This document shows, piece after piece, positions 35,138 through 44,530 of a stretch of DNA of 64,000 bases. Source of the stretch: Coenobita brevimanus (lineage: Eukaryota; Arthropoda; Malacostraca; Decapoda; Coenobitidae); the NCBI GenBank assembly GCA_032717465.1, contig CM064748.1:7129732-7193731 (forward strand). Direction: 5' to 3'. The notes below the pieces were generated by a model. It worked only from the letters and a program-made list of their open reading frames with translations, had not been told where the DNA came from and searched no databases. How positions within the stretch are numbered: position 1 is the stretch's first letter; each line of letters starts with the position of its first letter. The position numbers and the translations under genes are program-made.

Positions 35138-36547
35138 TTAAGATTTACAAGAGGGGCCAGTGTGCTTAGCTTTTTTATACCGCCTGCCACCAGGCGAGTG
35201 GCTACCGGGGGACCTATCCCAGTGCTTACTAACGGAAACATCCATATGTTGCTCATCAATAACTAGGCTCCCAGAGCCCCCCGAGGAAGAGCTAACTCTT
35301 CTCTCCCTCGCTGGACCAGGAGCAGGAAGGACATGAGGTCGTGACTTGGTGAGGGTGGTCATATTTTTCTTACTAGAGTTGTCAGGCTTCGGCTTAGGCT
35401 TGACTGACTGAGAGGCAGCAGCAGCCTGAGAGTAGGAAGGTGCAACAGGGGTGTCAGTTTGAGAGGTGGATTGGACAGGAGGCTCAGATGGAGAGGTAGA
35501 GTGTGAGGCAAGAGGAGCAGGTTCAGGGTCAGTCTGTGTTTCCACGGTGCACATCAAGGAACGGGACATTACCGCCGAAGCATAGGACCTACTCGGCATG
35601 GGAGTTGCATCCAACTCCTTCACCTTTTTCCTAGCTTCGTAGTAGGAAATGCCCTCAGTTGCTTGCACTGCACAGACCTCCTTCTCCTCCTTCCACTTGG
35701 GACAATCCCTAGAGGAAGTGGAGTGTGCACCCTTGCAGTGAAAACAACGTACCGTCTCCGATGTGCAGCGTTCAGCATCATGTCCCTGTGTTCCACATTT
35801 GCCACATACTGACTGGGAAGCCCCACAAGTCTTATCACCATGCGCATACAATTGGCACCTTAAGCAATGAAGTGGATTAGGGATATAAGGCCTGACGTTA
35901 ACAATTTCATATCCAACTTTAACATGGTCTGGGAGTGACACTTTTCCAAAAGTCAAGACAATGGTGGCAGTCTTCGTCCTCACGCCTTCGGAAAATCTAT
36001 TGATAAACCGGGCACCGATTACGTCCTGCTGGGCAAGTTCCCGTATGATCTCGTCCTCTTCCATAACCATGAGATCCCTGCAGGTGATGACACCCTTGCA
36101 GGAATTCATGGCGTGCGGGATCTTCGGCTCGACATCACATGAATGGAATTTACTCAGTTTCATTAAGTCTTTTACCTGGGATGAGTTTACCGTTTTGATG
36201 AGCAGGTCTCCGTTACCAAGTTTTTTTACTTGTTCCACCTCCCCAGGACAGTAATCAATCACTTTCTTGATGAGGAAAGGATTGAGACTGCTCAAGGGAG
36301 TAAAACCTAGAGCATGTAGGGTCACATATTGGGCATTATTTACAGGGATGTCCAAGAGATGTGTCTGGGGCCGTTCAGTCTGCGGGCGGTCAGTCAGTGA
36401 ATCTGTCGGGGTATCGTCAGGACCACCTCCCCCCCTGAAGGGGGGGGGGAGGCAGCAGGGGTGTCCGCCATAGGGACCACTTCCCCCTAACGGGGGAAGT
36501 GGGAAGGAGGAGGAAAAACGAACAAGGGACAAACAACCGGGGACCAC
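35138..36547 (-). CDS. ORF1 (gag-like) zinc-knuckle protein of the I-like element
   Basis: An open frame of 469 codons. After a Gly/Pro-rich start there is an RRM-like or esterase-free region with LGFTPLSSLNPFLIKKVIDY, and VTCRDLMVMEEDEIIRELAQ near residue 155-175. Three CCHC-type knuckles follow: CLRCQLYAHGDKTC, CGKCGTQGHDAERC and CFHCKGAHSTSSRDC (residues about 225-280). A Ser/Pro/Thr-rich tail ends in a basic stretch, GGRRYKKAKH. Such proteins coat element RNA in ribonucleoprotein particles. The most upstream possible start is GTG at 36,545-36,547, with no ATG near it, so the true start is unresolved. Homologous broken copies lie at 19-20 kb and 38.5-39.7 kb. Confidence 0.75.
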   Translation of the reverse strand: MVPGCLSLVRFSSSFPLPPLGGSGPYGGHPCCLPPPFRGGGGPDDTPTDSLTDRPQTERPQTHLLDIPVNNAQYVTLHALGFTPLSSLNPFLIKKVIDYCPGEVEQVKKLGNGDLLIKTVNSSQVKDLMKLSKFHSCDVEPKIPHAMNSCKGVITCRDLMVMEEDEIIRELAQQDVIGARFINRFSEGVRTKTATIVLTFGKVSLPDHVKVGYEIVNVRPYIPNPLHCLRCQLYAHGDKTCGASQSVCGKCGTQGHDAERCTSETVRCFHCKGAHSTSSRDCPKWKEEKEVCAVQATEGISYYEARKKVKELDATPMPSRSYASAVMSRSLMCTVETQTDPEPAPLASHSTSPSEPPVQSTSQTDTPVAPSYSQAAAASQSVKPKPKPDNSSKKNMTTLTKSRPHVLPAPGPARERRVSSSSGGSGSLVIDEQHMDVSVSKHWDRSPGSHSPGGRRYKKAKHTGPSCKS

Positions 36548-36734
36548 ACACCTAAGGCTGAAATTGCCCTCTCAAACCACTCCAGGGAGGCCCGACCGTG
36601 TTTATTCACGCCCCAGAGCGATCAGTGGGGGGGACCCTCCGTGGGCGATAAGCAAAGGTAATCTCAGTAAATAGGAACAGACACCTACTGTTCCAAACTA
36701 ATGGGGAGGGGAGGAAAGTTAGAAACTAGCTAAC

Positions 36735-36860
36735 CTATACGTCACCAGAAGGGTGAAAAAAAAAGAAAATGTTAATTGCCGGTAAGGCAGCCGTGAAAGC
36801 TAGAGAAGAGAGCAGATGGAAAACAGGTCTGCACTCCTCACGACCATACATCAAAGAGTC
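36735..36860. other. 5' end zone of the I-like element
   Basis: An A-rich tract at 36,757-36,770 and GGTAAGGCAGCCGTGAAAGC correspond to the tract at 20,393-20,430. Similarity between the copies ends near 36,850/20,485, which sets the approximate 5' end. Confidence 0.5.
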
Positions 36861-37022
36861 AACAGAAATGAAACAGAAATGCCAAGAATCACTCAGAGAA
36901 GACCCAAAGAAAACCACTCAAACCCCCCACTGAAACATCATTCGTCTGTTGGAACACTAAACTCAAACCCCTCCCAAACTGAAGCAAACAAACCAAACCC
37001 ACCTATAGATTCGAACAGACCA

Positions 37023-37424
37023 TTAAGTACTATTTGCTACATTGATTTCAGGTCTATACTTTTCTATTAGTAATTTTTCTCCTAGTAAAGCATCAGCCGA
37101 ATTACTGAATTTAGCTACTATCTGAAAATCATTGTAAGAGAAAGGGTGGTCATGGGTTAATGAATGCTCTCTAATAGCTGAAAAAGCCATCTGATGTAAA
37201 TATTGCCCTGTCCTGTAGCTCTTTCCCATATGTTCAGATATTCTTATTTTGAATGAACGACTTGTACATCCAATATACCCAGCCTTACAACTAGGACATG
37301 TAAATTTGTAAACAACATCTGAACATAGAGGAGTAGGCACTCTATCTTTGTGATTGAAAAAATTCTTTATCTTAAAGTCATTTACTTGCTTTTTTACTTG
37401 TTTTTTTTTAGTTTTATGGTTCAA
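37023..37424 (-). pseudogene. Penelope-like element GIY-YIG endonuclease domain, fragment
   Basis: A 133-codon frame with VVYKFTCPSCKAGYIGCTSR, then RISEHMGKSYRTG, AFSAIREHSLTHDHPF and LLGEKLLIEKYRPEIN. The Y-x-F-x-C-x(2)-C-x(3)-YIG start, conserved Arg and His, and terminal Glu-x(6)-P-x-N are characteristic of the GIY-YIG nuclease at the C-terminus of Penelope-like retroelements. It nicks DNA for integration. The RT is absent: directly upstream comes terminal-repeat-like sequence, so the element is 5' truncated or rearranged. Confidence 0.85.
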
Positions 37425-37530
37425 TAAAGTTCTGTTATTTTCATCAAGTCTGAGCTAACTGTAGAAAACAATTGTAATACCTGATGATGGCCTGAGGTGG
37501 GCCGAAAATTCAAATTATGTTGAGAGTGTT
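37370..37530 (+). repeat. Penelope-like terminal repeat with hammerhead-like motif
   Basis: CTGATGATGGCCTGAGGTGG (37,481-37,500) runs into GGCCGAAAATTCAAATT. CTGATGA, a GGCC/GGCC stem and GAAA followed by an AATT/AATT stem resemble a hammerhead core. One extra T lies between CTGATGA and the stem, and stem I is not convincing. An inverted copy lies at 30,207-30,181. Confidence 0.5.
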
Positions 37531-38497
37531 TACTGCATTAATATTACTACTGTTCTGGAAGTTGCGATGTCCAAGATCGCCTGCAGATGTCTTACAAAGA
37601 TACCTTTTATACTTTACTATATCTAGCTTAGAACAAGACAGTTATATTACTTTAGCAATACAAATGCAATCAAGTCACTCAGTATATGGAGATTTAACTC
37701 TAATACTTATAATTACAAACCCTTAATGTATCATAATAACTCATGAGTATCATATCTTTGAGTAGTTACTCACTACAAGAATAACCGCTATAATTATCCC
37801 CAAAACCAGGGACTAGCATCAATTATTGCTGGTTATCGAGCAGATGCTAACTGGCATTTATAATTTACGCCCAGGCATGTGAAATTTCCTTGTCTTGCAC
37901 ACTCACAATCTCCCCATCGTAGCTACTGCCACTCACCAGATTCCTTAAGCTGTCCATGGTCGTGTGACTGTCTCTCCACTCAGCAGAGCTGTTGTCCCGA
38001 GACACTCCCGAATCTGCCCCGTCTGCCAGCCACCTAAACCTGTACTCTGCTGTCCACCTTCATGCCTCTGCTTATATCTACTTCCTGGAGCACTGTCTTG
38101 CCTCTCACTCAAACTGTCTAGCTTCACCTGAATCACTTATATCAAAGTTAATGATGCTTTTAGGTGTACCTTCTCGTGACCTCTTACTAAAATTAATTAT
38201 TCACTTGAGCAGGACACTCATCATAACCCCTGCTTGTTTACTCCACGCCCCACAAAGCGTCCTTGGTACTCCACAAGAGTCAGGCCAAGGTTAAAAGCTC
38301 TCGTGATGCCTACTTTTAACAGCTTTACATGACTCAGCAACTTAAGACAATCTTAGTGTATAGCAGTATTTTCCTTCTCCTCATGTTTTTTCTCCTTCTC
38401 CTCCTGCGCTGTCCGCAGCTGATCCTAGGTCAAGCTTAATGGGTGTGTCAGGGAGGCTAAGAGGTTTAGCAGAAGACCGCCTCATATGTTTACCCGT
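37531..38497. other. No gene recognised
   Basis: Mostly AT-rich. Short plus- and minus-strand frames at 37.9-38.3 kb have no known motif. Confidence 0.5.
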
Positions 38498-39709
38498 TTA
38501 ATAAACTCTTGCCCCACATGTGTTGGCTTCGGCATGGTCGGGATCAGTGACATTATCCAGCGTTTGGCTGTGCTGACACCTGTTTTGTGAGATGGTCAGA
38601 TTAATCTTACTACATCTGTCACACTTTGGTTTAGACCTTACTGACTGAGTGACAGCAGCCTCTTGAGAATATAAAGTAGCTGTAGGGATATCAGACAATT
38701 GGAGCTTACAGGAGGCTGAGTTGAAGAGGTAGAGTTAGTGGCATGAGGAACAGGGGCAGGGGCAGTCTGTGTCTCGACAGAGCACATTACAGGACGGACC
38801 ATGACCGCTGAAGCATAGAAGGTATTCGGCGAGGGAGTTGCATGCAATGCCTTCACCTTCTTCCAACCATTTGTAGTAGGAGATGGCCTCAGTTGCCTTC
38901 ACCTTCTTCCTACCATTTGTAGTAGGAGATGCCCTCAGTTGCCTTCACCGTGCAGACCTCCTTCTCCTTCCACTTGGGACAATCCCTCGAGGAAGTGGCG
39001 TGAGCACCCTTGCAGTGAAAGCAGCATACTTGAACAGTCACGGATGTGCAGTGTTCAGCATCATGACTCTGAGCCATACACTGATTGGAACATCTGACAA
39101 GACTTGTCACTATTTCCATATAGTTGACATTTCAAACAGCGAAGTGGGCTAGGGATATATGGCCATATGTTAACAGTTTCATAGCCAACTGTAAATTGAT
39201 CGGGAAGAGAAACTTTACCAAGAGTCAAGGTAATGGTTGCAGGCTTAGTCCTTATGCCTTCCGAAAATCTGGTGATGAATTTAGCATTTATGGCATTTTG
39301 TTGAGCGAGTTCCTGCATAATCTTGTCCTCACTCATCACCATGAGGTCCCTGGAAAAGATAACACCCTTGCGGGAAGTCATGGTAACAGGGATCTTCGGC
39401 TCGAGATATCCAATGAAACTTGCACAGCTTTAACAAGTCTTTTACTTGAGAGAAAGTAACAGTCTTTACGAGGAGTTCTTCATTAGCCAGTTTCTTGGCC
39501 TGTTTCACTTCACCAGCACAGCCATCAATCACCTTAATAATGAAAGGGTTTAGGCCAGCCAGAGGATTGGAACCAAGAGCATGATGACCAACAAATGATG
39601 CATTATTTACGGGAATGTCGAGGGGAGCACGAGTCTGGGGCCGGTCAGTCTGGGGCCGGTCAGTCTGTGATACAGTTGGGGGTCTGTCAGGACCACCACC
39701 GCCCTGCAC
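38498..39709 (-). pseudogene. I-like element ORF1 (gag) remnant (copy d)
   Basis: Minus-strand gag pieces: DIPVNNASFVGHHALGSNPL and INPLAGLNPF-type sequence (39,620-39,540), VIFSRDLMVMSEDKIMQELA (39,365-39,300), PATITLTLGKVSLPDQFTVG, CLKCQLYGNSDKSC, CCFHCKGAHATSSRDCPKW, and AVMVRPVMCSVETQTAPAP. The order equals the intact gag at 35.1-36.5 kb. A short internal duplication (ACCTTCTTCC(T/A)ACCATTTGTAGTAGG, 38,861-38,930) and frameshifts show decay. ORF2 is absent. Confidence 0.75.
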
Positions 39710-40171
39710 GGGGGAAGGTGGTTACTAACAAATCTCCATAATGTTCCTCACATTTTCAGGTGCAAACAGCAGCCTAAGCCTACGACACAACTCTTAATTT
39801 CTAGAAGGTTCCCCGCATCTCCAAACACAAAACCCACCCTAAGCCTGCTGGCATAACAGTATTATTATCATTATTATTAATAATGTGCTAGGTCGAGGCG
39901 CTCACCATCCACTCACTCGATGTAGTGCTGCTTCGGGTGTCTGCCTTATCCTCTTGTCCTTTCTTCCTCTTCTGTCTTTCTTTTCTTCACTCTTTCCACT
40001 TCCTTCTGCCTATGGATGACTTTACACTTCCTCTTCTGTTTTTTTTTTTTTCCTTCATTCTTTTCCCTTCCTTCTGCCCATGGATGACTCTACACTGAGT
40101 GACAAGCCAAATGGTTTCCTGTACACCAGAAAACCATTTACTACGCTGGGTGGTAACTATATAACCAGATT
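39710..40171. other. No gene; repeat pieces
   Basis: Includes a segment at 40,085-40,160 related, in inverted form, to 27,640-27,720. Otherwise pyrimidine-rich non-coding sequence. Confidence 0.5.
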
Positions 40172-40394
40172 ATGGCGCCTGGTGGTTTAGTGCGTAATTA
40201 AGACACTCCAGTCGGATTTAGCCGGCGGAGGTTTATATCCAAGGGATGGTTGGGGTTTATTGTTCACGTAATGCCACTCAGGGATGAGTGAGGCTGGTCA
40301 CTCACCTTAAATATCAGGACCAACTTGCCTAACCTCGGGCTCCTCTGCTCCTCATGGGGCAATATAGGATTGGATGATGGATGGATGGATGGAT
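40172..40394 (+). repeat. tRNA-derived SINE-like element with (GGAT)n tail
   Basis: GGCGCCTGGTGGTTTAGTGC contains an A box (TGGTTTAGTGCG, 40,183-40,194), and GGTTTATATCC (40,230-40,240) is a near-consensus B box at tRNA-like spacing. A unique body follows to a GGAT-repeat tail at about 40,376-40,394. This is the layout of a polymerase-III SINE. Confidence 0.65.
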
Positions 40395-40407
40395 TATTAT
40401 TAGTAAA

Positions 40408-41298
40408 TTACTGAACTTGACACTGACTTTTATCCATTAAAACATATTTTTCTGTCCCGTCTTCGGAAGTTATGCAATAATAAACGAAGTTCCCCTTGTT
40501 CATCTCATTTATTTTTCTGTCCGCTTCTTCTCTTGTCATTTTCTCTGCTTGAACTTTTGTTTCGATTCTCGATCTGAAAGTCTTTTTTGCACCAATTATG
40601 CGTTTCTTATCGCCTGGGTCCTTGTAATGGTCAGGATTACGCAGGTACAGCGGTGTGTCGCCCTTACAAGTCTTTTACCTGGGGTCGGTGGAGGCAGTTT
40701 AACTTGATCATTCGTGATGATCGGGATGCCTGGTGCTGTTTGACCTGCAGCCATGGCACGACCTTGAACAATCGTGATGATCGGGATGCCTGGTGCTGTT
40801 TGACCTGCAGCCATGGCACTACCTTGAACAATCATGATCAGGATGTCTGTTGCTGTTTGACCTGCAGCCATGGCACTACCTTGAACAATCGTGATGATCG
40901 GGATGCCTGGTGCTGTTTGACCTGCAGCCATGGCACTGCCTTCATCAATCGTGCCGGGTAAAGAACTGCAGTTTTGCTTTTCACCAAAGGCTGGCAAACG
41001 TAACCAAGAAGCATTAGATGTATCAGGTGGTATAGTTTTGTCATTTTCCTGGCCAGTATATCGCAAGTAGTTAGACATAATGTTGCTTTCCTCCGAAGGT
41101 CCAGTGCTAAAAGTGCATCCATCCTTTCCAGTCAGGCATGTCGAGTGGTTCATCTTGTTCAAGTACGGTACGCACCACTTCCCAATCAAGCATGTCGTTT
41201 TCGAGATTCCAGGGTAACATTTCACTTAGATCCTTCGCTGTACGTGACTCATCCGTGCTGTCACCAGATTCATAATTCCGAGTGCTCATATTGCTCAT
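40408..41298 (-). pseudogene. Unrecognised protein-like sequence with a 20-residue repeat, frames interrupted
   Basis: Minus strand. A frame from ATG 41,298 gives MSNMSTRNYESGDSTDESRT and ENDMLDWEVVRTVLEQDEPL. In the next frame (to 40,596) come KDGCTFSTGPSEESNIM and four copies of a unit like IVQGSAMAAGQTAPGIPIIT. In a third frame, KGDTPLYLRNPDHYKDPGDK (an ankyrin-like GDTPL) leads to GAKKTFRSRIETKVQ and VYYCITSEDGTEKYVLMDKS before TAA at 40,408-40,410. The sequence is clearly coding-like, but the frames must be joined by unseen introns or by frameshifts. I do not recognise the protein. Confidence 0.4.
40700..40960. repeat. About 60-bp minisatellite, four units
   Basis: The unit GATGCCTGGTGCTGTTTGAC plus CTGCAGCCATGGCAC...CAATCGTGATGATCGG is repeated four times; the third is 3 bp shorter. 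The period is a multiple of three, so it stays open and encodes the 20-residue repeat on the minus strand. Confidence 0.85.
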
Positions 41299-41909
41299 AA
41301 ATACTTGTCACCATATACTGTCTGGGATTTAGAATTGTTCCGCTGTAGTTTGTCTTTCGTAAAATATTGTGCTGATTCAGGCAGTATTTAAATACTAACA
41401 AAAACACTAATTAGAATATACTGTAGACTAAAACACTGCTGAAGATGTTTATACACTTAATTGCAGACCTTGCTTCCTGAAGTGATGGAATGGCGGGTGA
41501 ATGTGTTTGCGTTGATGCTGCCAAGAACACTGTAAAAATAGGAAGCCATCGTAAGAGTCAATATACTCTTCACATAAAACTGCCACTCTCCATCTTGAGC
41601 GGTGAGCTGTAGCAAGAAAGTACGACTACAGTATATCCTGACATAGACACTAAGTGAAAAAATATGGAAAGGATGTAGCCTACCTGCGTACTAATGTCTT
41701 ATTATCTCATTGACCTGTAACACAAGATTATCTTAGAGCATGGTGCTGATTATGAAAAGAAGTTATGGCTAAGACGTTAAGATCATGACCTCTTGATATC
41801 AATAAATGCTCAACTGCAAAGGAATAAGCTATCAATATGGTCTTGATGTCACAAAGGTGTGCCAGCTACACTTCAGCCGCAGAAATAGGAGCTTTGTTCT
41901 ATTAGTGCC
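41299..41909. other. No gene seen
   Basis: AT-rich, possibly the upstream region of the minus-strand coding-like segment. No clear TATA or initiator. Confidence 0.5.
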
Positions 41910-42192
41910 CGTCCACGCGTGTGCTCGAACAAGTGCTGGCAACATGTATGCAACACAGTAACGAACACGCTGCAAACATACTGGAAACAGCAGCGTCCAG
42001 AACATGTTGGCAACATCATGATGAAGTCTCAGCTGCCTGGTATGGCCACTCATATCCCATCACCTCTGCTGCCAGTGTTCGAAGCTGCACTGAAACATGT
42101 TTGCATACATCTGTCCAAGTACTGCTGCATACATGTACCCAAACATGCTGCCAACCGTGTTGTCAACACATGTTCGAGGACACGTGTGGACG
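41910..42192. repeat. MITE-like foldback with about 35-bp terminal inverted repeats
   Basis: CGTCCACGCGTGTGCTCGAA at 41,910 is mirrored by TTCGAGGACACGTGTGGACG ending at 42,192. The similarity extends inward about 35 bp through GTGCTGGCAACATG-like sequence. The whole 283-bp unit is rich in CAACATGT words. No ORF and no obvious target duplication. Confidence 0.6.
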
Positions 42193-42396
42193 CGCATTTA
42201 CATGATGGTTAAGGTTAGAAAATTACATGTCTACCATAGGTTAAAAACAAGCAAACAATTTTAAGAAATATAATAAGTATAACAAGTTGATAAAGTATAA
42301 AACGAAAAAGGGAAAATGGCTATGTACAGTGAACAGACAGGGGTTTAAGTACAACACATCCACCCTGCCTGACACCACACAGTTACTAAACATATG

Positions 42397-42510
42397 TTTT
42401 TTTTTCTTTTTTTTTTTTTAATGTCACGGATATGAAGACATGTAATGCAACCCAACCAACTCTTACCACACCTAACATAACCAACCCTAACCTACCTGAA
42501 CCATACCAAA

Positions 42511-42541
<31 letters not shown>

Positions 42542-43160
42542 GGCAGTTAAAAAAAAAAAAAAGGGGGGGGTTAGGCAACTGTCAATTTTGCTTCTACATC
42601 TTCTAATTTTTATGGACGTCTGCATACACATACATTATCACTTATCGTGCTGGGCCATTGCTTTCTCTGTCCCTCTGATCTAACCCCCCCCCCCATTTCA
42701 GGAAAGCTTTCTCCATACCTATCAGGGCAATTTCCATCCTGTTGCGAGAGCATCTCCTCTGCTGTGCTCCGGGAGTCGCCTCCATAAATCGTGAAGGCAA
42801 ATCCCACTATTCCAAGGTATTTCTGCCTTCATATGCACGAGCAGCAAACTTGAAGGATGCACCTAGAGAATAGAAGACACAGTCAGTCACGTCGGTGAGG
42901 CACCACCCACACAGTGCATGATATGAATGCCTAAGTGTTAGACAGACAGAATGTCTGCATATGAACAAGTTATCCCTTGAATTTGTCGCTGTCACGGCCG
43001 TTTTCTCTAAGTGACAAAACCCACCTATCACCCATCGTACAAGCATTGCATCAACCGCCATACAACCGCCGAGGCCTGAAATCAAATTTAAATGGATCCG
43101 GTTGGTACTTGCACGACCGCTTGTTCATTATATAGAAGAGGTGGTTGACAAAGTGGCTGA
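42397..43160. repeat. Histone-array spacer, first copy
   Basis: Near-identical to 62,454-63,219. Both begin with a T-run and ATGCAACCCAACCAACTC, pass a (CT)n tract and a GGGGGGTTAGGCAACTGTC block, and end at a histone-type promoter. This copy has no H4 gene to its left, so it marks the left edge of the histone array. Confidence 0.9.
43079..43140 (+). promoter_or_regulatory. Orphan histone-type promoter, copy 1
   Basis: GCCTGAAATCAA, GGATCCGGTTGGTACTTGCA and CGACCGC followed by TATA (ATTATATAGA, 43,127-43,136) match the H4 promoter at 61,806-61,875 motif by motif. No histone ORF follows before the convergent H2A 3' end. The missing gene could be H1 or an extra H4-like gene. Confidence 0.7.
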
Positions 43161-43458
43161 CACTCGCCTCCCAACAGCTTCACTAAGCAGGCCTACACCG
43201 GAGCTCGCAGTTCGATGGCTGCTGCTGATGATGATGATTATTATTATTATTAATCTTGATGATGATGATGATGATGAATGAATGAATGAATGAATGGATG
43301 GATGAATAGATAGATGATGATGGTTTTTTTTTTTTCTTTTTTTTATAGGAACTAGTTGTTGTAATACTACTAATGACGAGAGAAATGAATGAATAGTATT
43401 TTCTTAATTATTCCTCTTATTTGGGGGTGTTAAATCCACCATGGTCGTCACCACACGG

Positions 43459-43495
<37 letters not shown>

Positions 43496-43935
43496 TGTTG
43501 AATACATCACCATATCCTCTGTCACTGAACGACTTTGTCCATTCCTTCGATGGTGGGAGAACAGCCATCATCACCTGTGTTTTCATTCATCCACCCGGCC
43601 TGGCAGTTATTTATTATTTAGGAGGCATAATTATACAGTACAGTATTATGTAGGTGCAGTTGGGAACGGGACAAGACGCTATGTAGTAGTGGGAATAATA
43701 ATATTATTAATCGACCTTCACTGATGTCAGTAGCTTCTTACATCCAACCGAACATAAATATAGCCACAGACACATGCCAGCATTCAACACATACCACATT
43801 ATACGCACATACATACATACAGACAGACACATACATACAGTATACCAACACATTCATCCATACACAAATATGATGATGATGATGATGATGATGTTGGGCA
43901 ATGCCAAAGTCTATTCTCTCTCAAGAAACGAATGT
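43161..43935. other. No gene; GAT, GAAT, TA and CATA microsatellites
   Basis: (GAT)n and (GAAT)n at 43,218-43,318, (TA)n at 43,460-43,494, CATA repeats at 43,810-43,860 and (GAT)n at 43,870-43,893. A histone gene expected after the orphan promoter is absent. Confidence 0.8.
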
Positions 43936-43951
43936 GGCTCCTAAAGGAGCC
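43936..43951 (-). terminator. Histone 3' stem-loop of H2A
   Basis: On the minus strand GGCTCCTTTAGGAGCC forms a 6-bp stem with a 4-nt loop, 39 nt beyond the stop codon. It is the SLBP-bound signal of replication-dependent histone mRNAs. A purine-rich GAGAGAGAATAG downstream can serve as the U7 snRNP element. Confidence 0.95.
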
Positions 43952-43989
43952 GATGGAGGTGAAGAAGAAGAAGGATTTCTTGGAAGCGT

Positions 43990-44361
43990 TTACTTCTTCT
44001 CCGTCTTCTTGGGGAGCAGCACAGCCTGGATGTTAGGCAGGACACCTCCCTGGGCGATGATGACGCCAGAGAAGAGCTTGTTGAGCTCCTCGTCATTGCG
44101 GATAGCCAACTGCAGGTGACGGGGAATGATAGGAGTCTTCTTGTTGTCAAGGGCTGCGTTGCCAGCCAGCTCAAGCACTTCAGCTGCTAGGTACTCCATG
44201 ACTGCAGCCAAGTAGAAGGGGGCACCAGCACCCACACGCTCGGCGTAATTGCCTTTACGAAGGAGACGGTGGATCCTGCCGACGGGGAACTGGAGCCCAG
44301 CCCTGCTAGATCGGGACTTGGACTTTCCCTTCACCTTGCCTCCCTTGCCACGTCCTGACAT
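43990..44361 (-). CDS. H2A: Histone H2A, displaced from its promoter, with unusual substitutions
   Basis: 123 codons with the full H2A fold: [20 protein letters not shown] tail, [20 protein letters not shown], the acidic-patch region (NDEELN) and the C-terminal LLPKKTEKK. It packages DNA as an H2A-H2B dimer. Compared with the near-invariant animal H2A, it has F for V in GAP(V)YLAA, L for R in NAA(R)DNKK, P for R in KKT(R)IIPRH, F for L in NK(L)LSG-type sequence, and I for T in SGV(T)IAQ. The two lost arginines are DNA-contacting residues. Only 63 bp of its own leader remain, after which a 6.4-kb retrotransposon separates it from its promoter at 51.55 kb. Likely a decaying copy, although the frame is open. 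Confidence 0.97.
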   Translation of the reverse strand: MSGRGKGGKVKGKSKSRSSRAGLQFPVGRIHRLLRKGNYAERVGAGAPFYLAAVMEYLAAEVLELAGNAALDNKKTPIIPRHLQLAIRNDEELNKLFSGVIIAQGGVLPNIQAVLLPKKTEKK

Positions 44362-44423
44362 GGTAGTAGTAGTATCATCTTCGTCGTCGCTGGAGTAGGA
44401 AGACCTTCAGGAGAAGACTAATG

Positions 44424-44434
44424 CGTCACCCACC
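44424..44434 (-). other. Target-site repeat, right copy (GGTGGGTGACG)
   Basis: Lies at the 3' junction of the 6.4-kb element and matches GGCAGGTGACC (50,861-50,871) and GGCGGGTGACC (51,545-51,555). It is the original H2A start-site sequence after target duplication. Confidence 0.8.
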
Positions 44435-44530
44435 TTTTGTTGTGTTGTTGTGGGATATTCGTCCCAGTTTCCTGGGACACGGGCAAACCGAGAGCCCGTC
44501 AGAGGTGCGCACTACTTGCGCGAACTTGCT

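Larger units (their letters stand above)
30827..36850 (-). mobile_element. I-like non-LTR retrotransposon, best-preserved copy (copy a)
   Basis: Minus strand. The 5' leader (36,850-36,548) is conserved with 20,490-20,080. Then come ORF1 gag (36,547-35,138) and ORF2: endonuclease (35,122-34,401), RT (34,133-32,739), tether and RNase H (31,699-30,827). A solo LTR at 32,092-32,720 interrupts ORF2. An ORF1 with three zinc knuckles and an ORF2 with endonuclease, RT and RNase H place it near the I clade; naming it Nimb or another subgroup needs a tree. The frameshifts and the LTR make it inactive. Confidence 0.85.

Noticed and set aside
40700..40960. CRISPR-like direct repeats
   Set aside because: Contiguous 60-bp tandem units with no spacers; a coding-frame minisatellite.
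1..42396. A further histone gene or rRNA locus to the left of the array
   Set aside because: No histone fold motif, histone stem-loop or rRNA-like conserved core was seen left of 43.9 kb.
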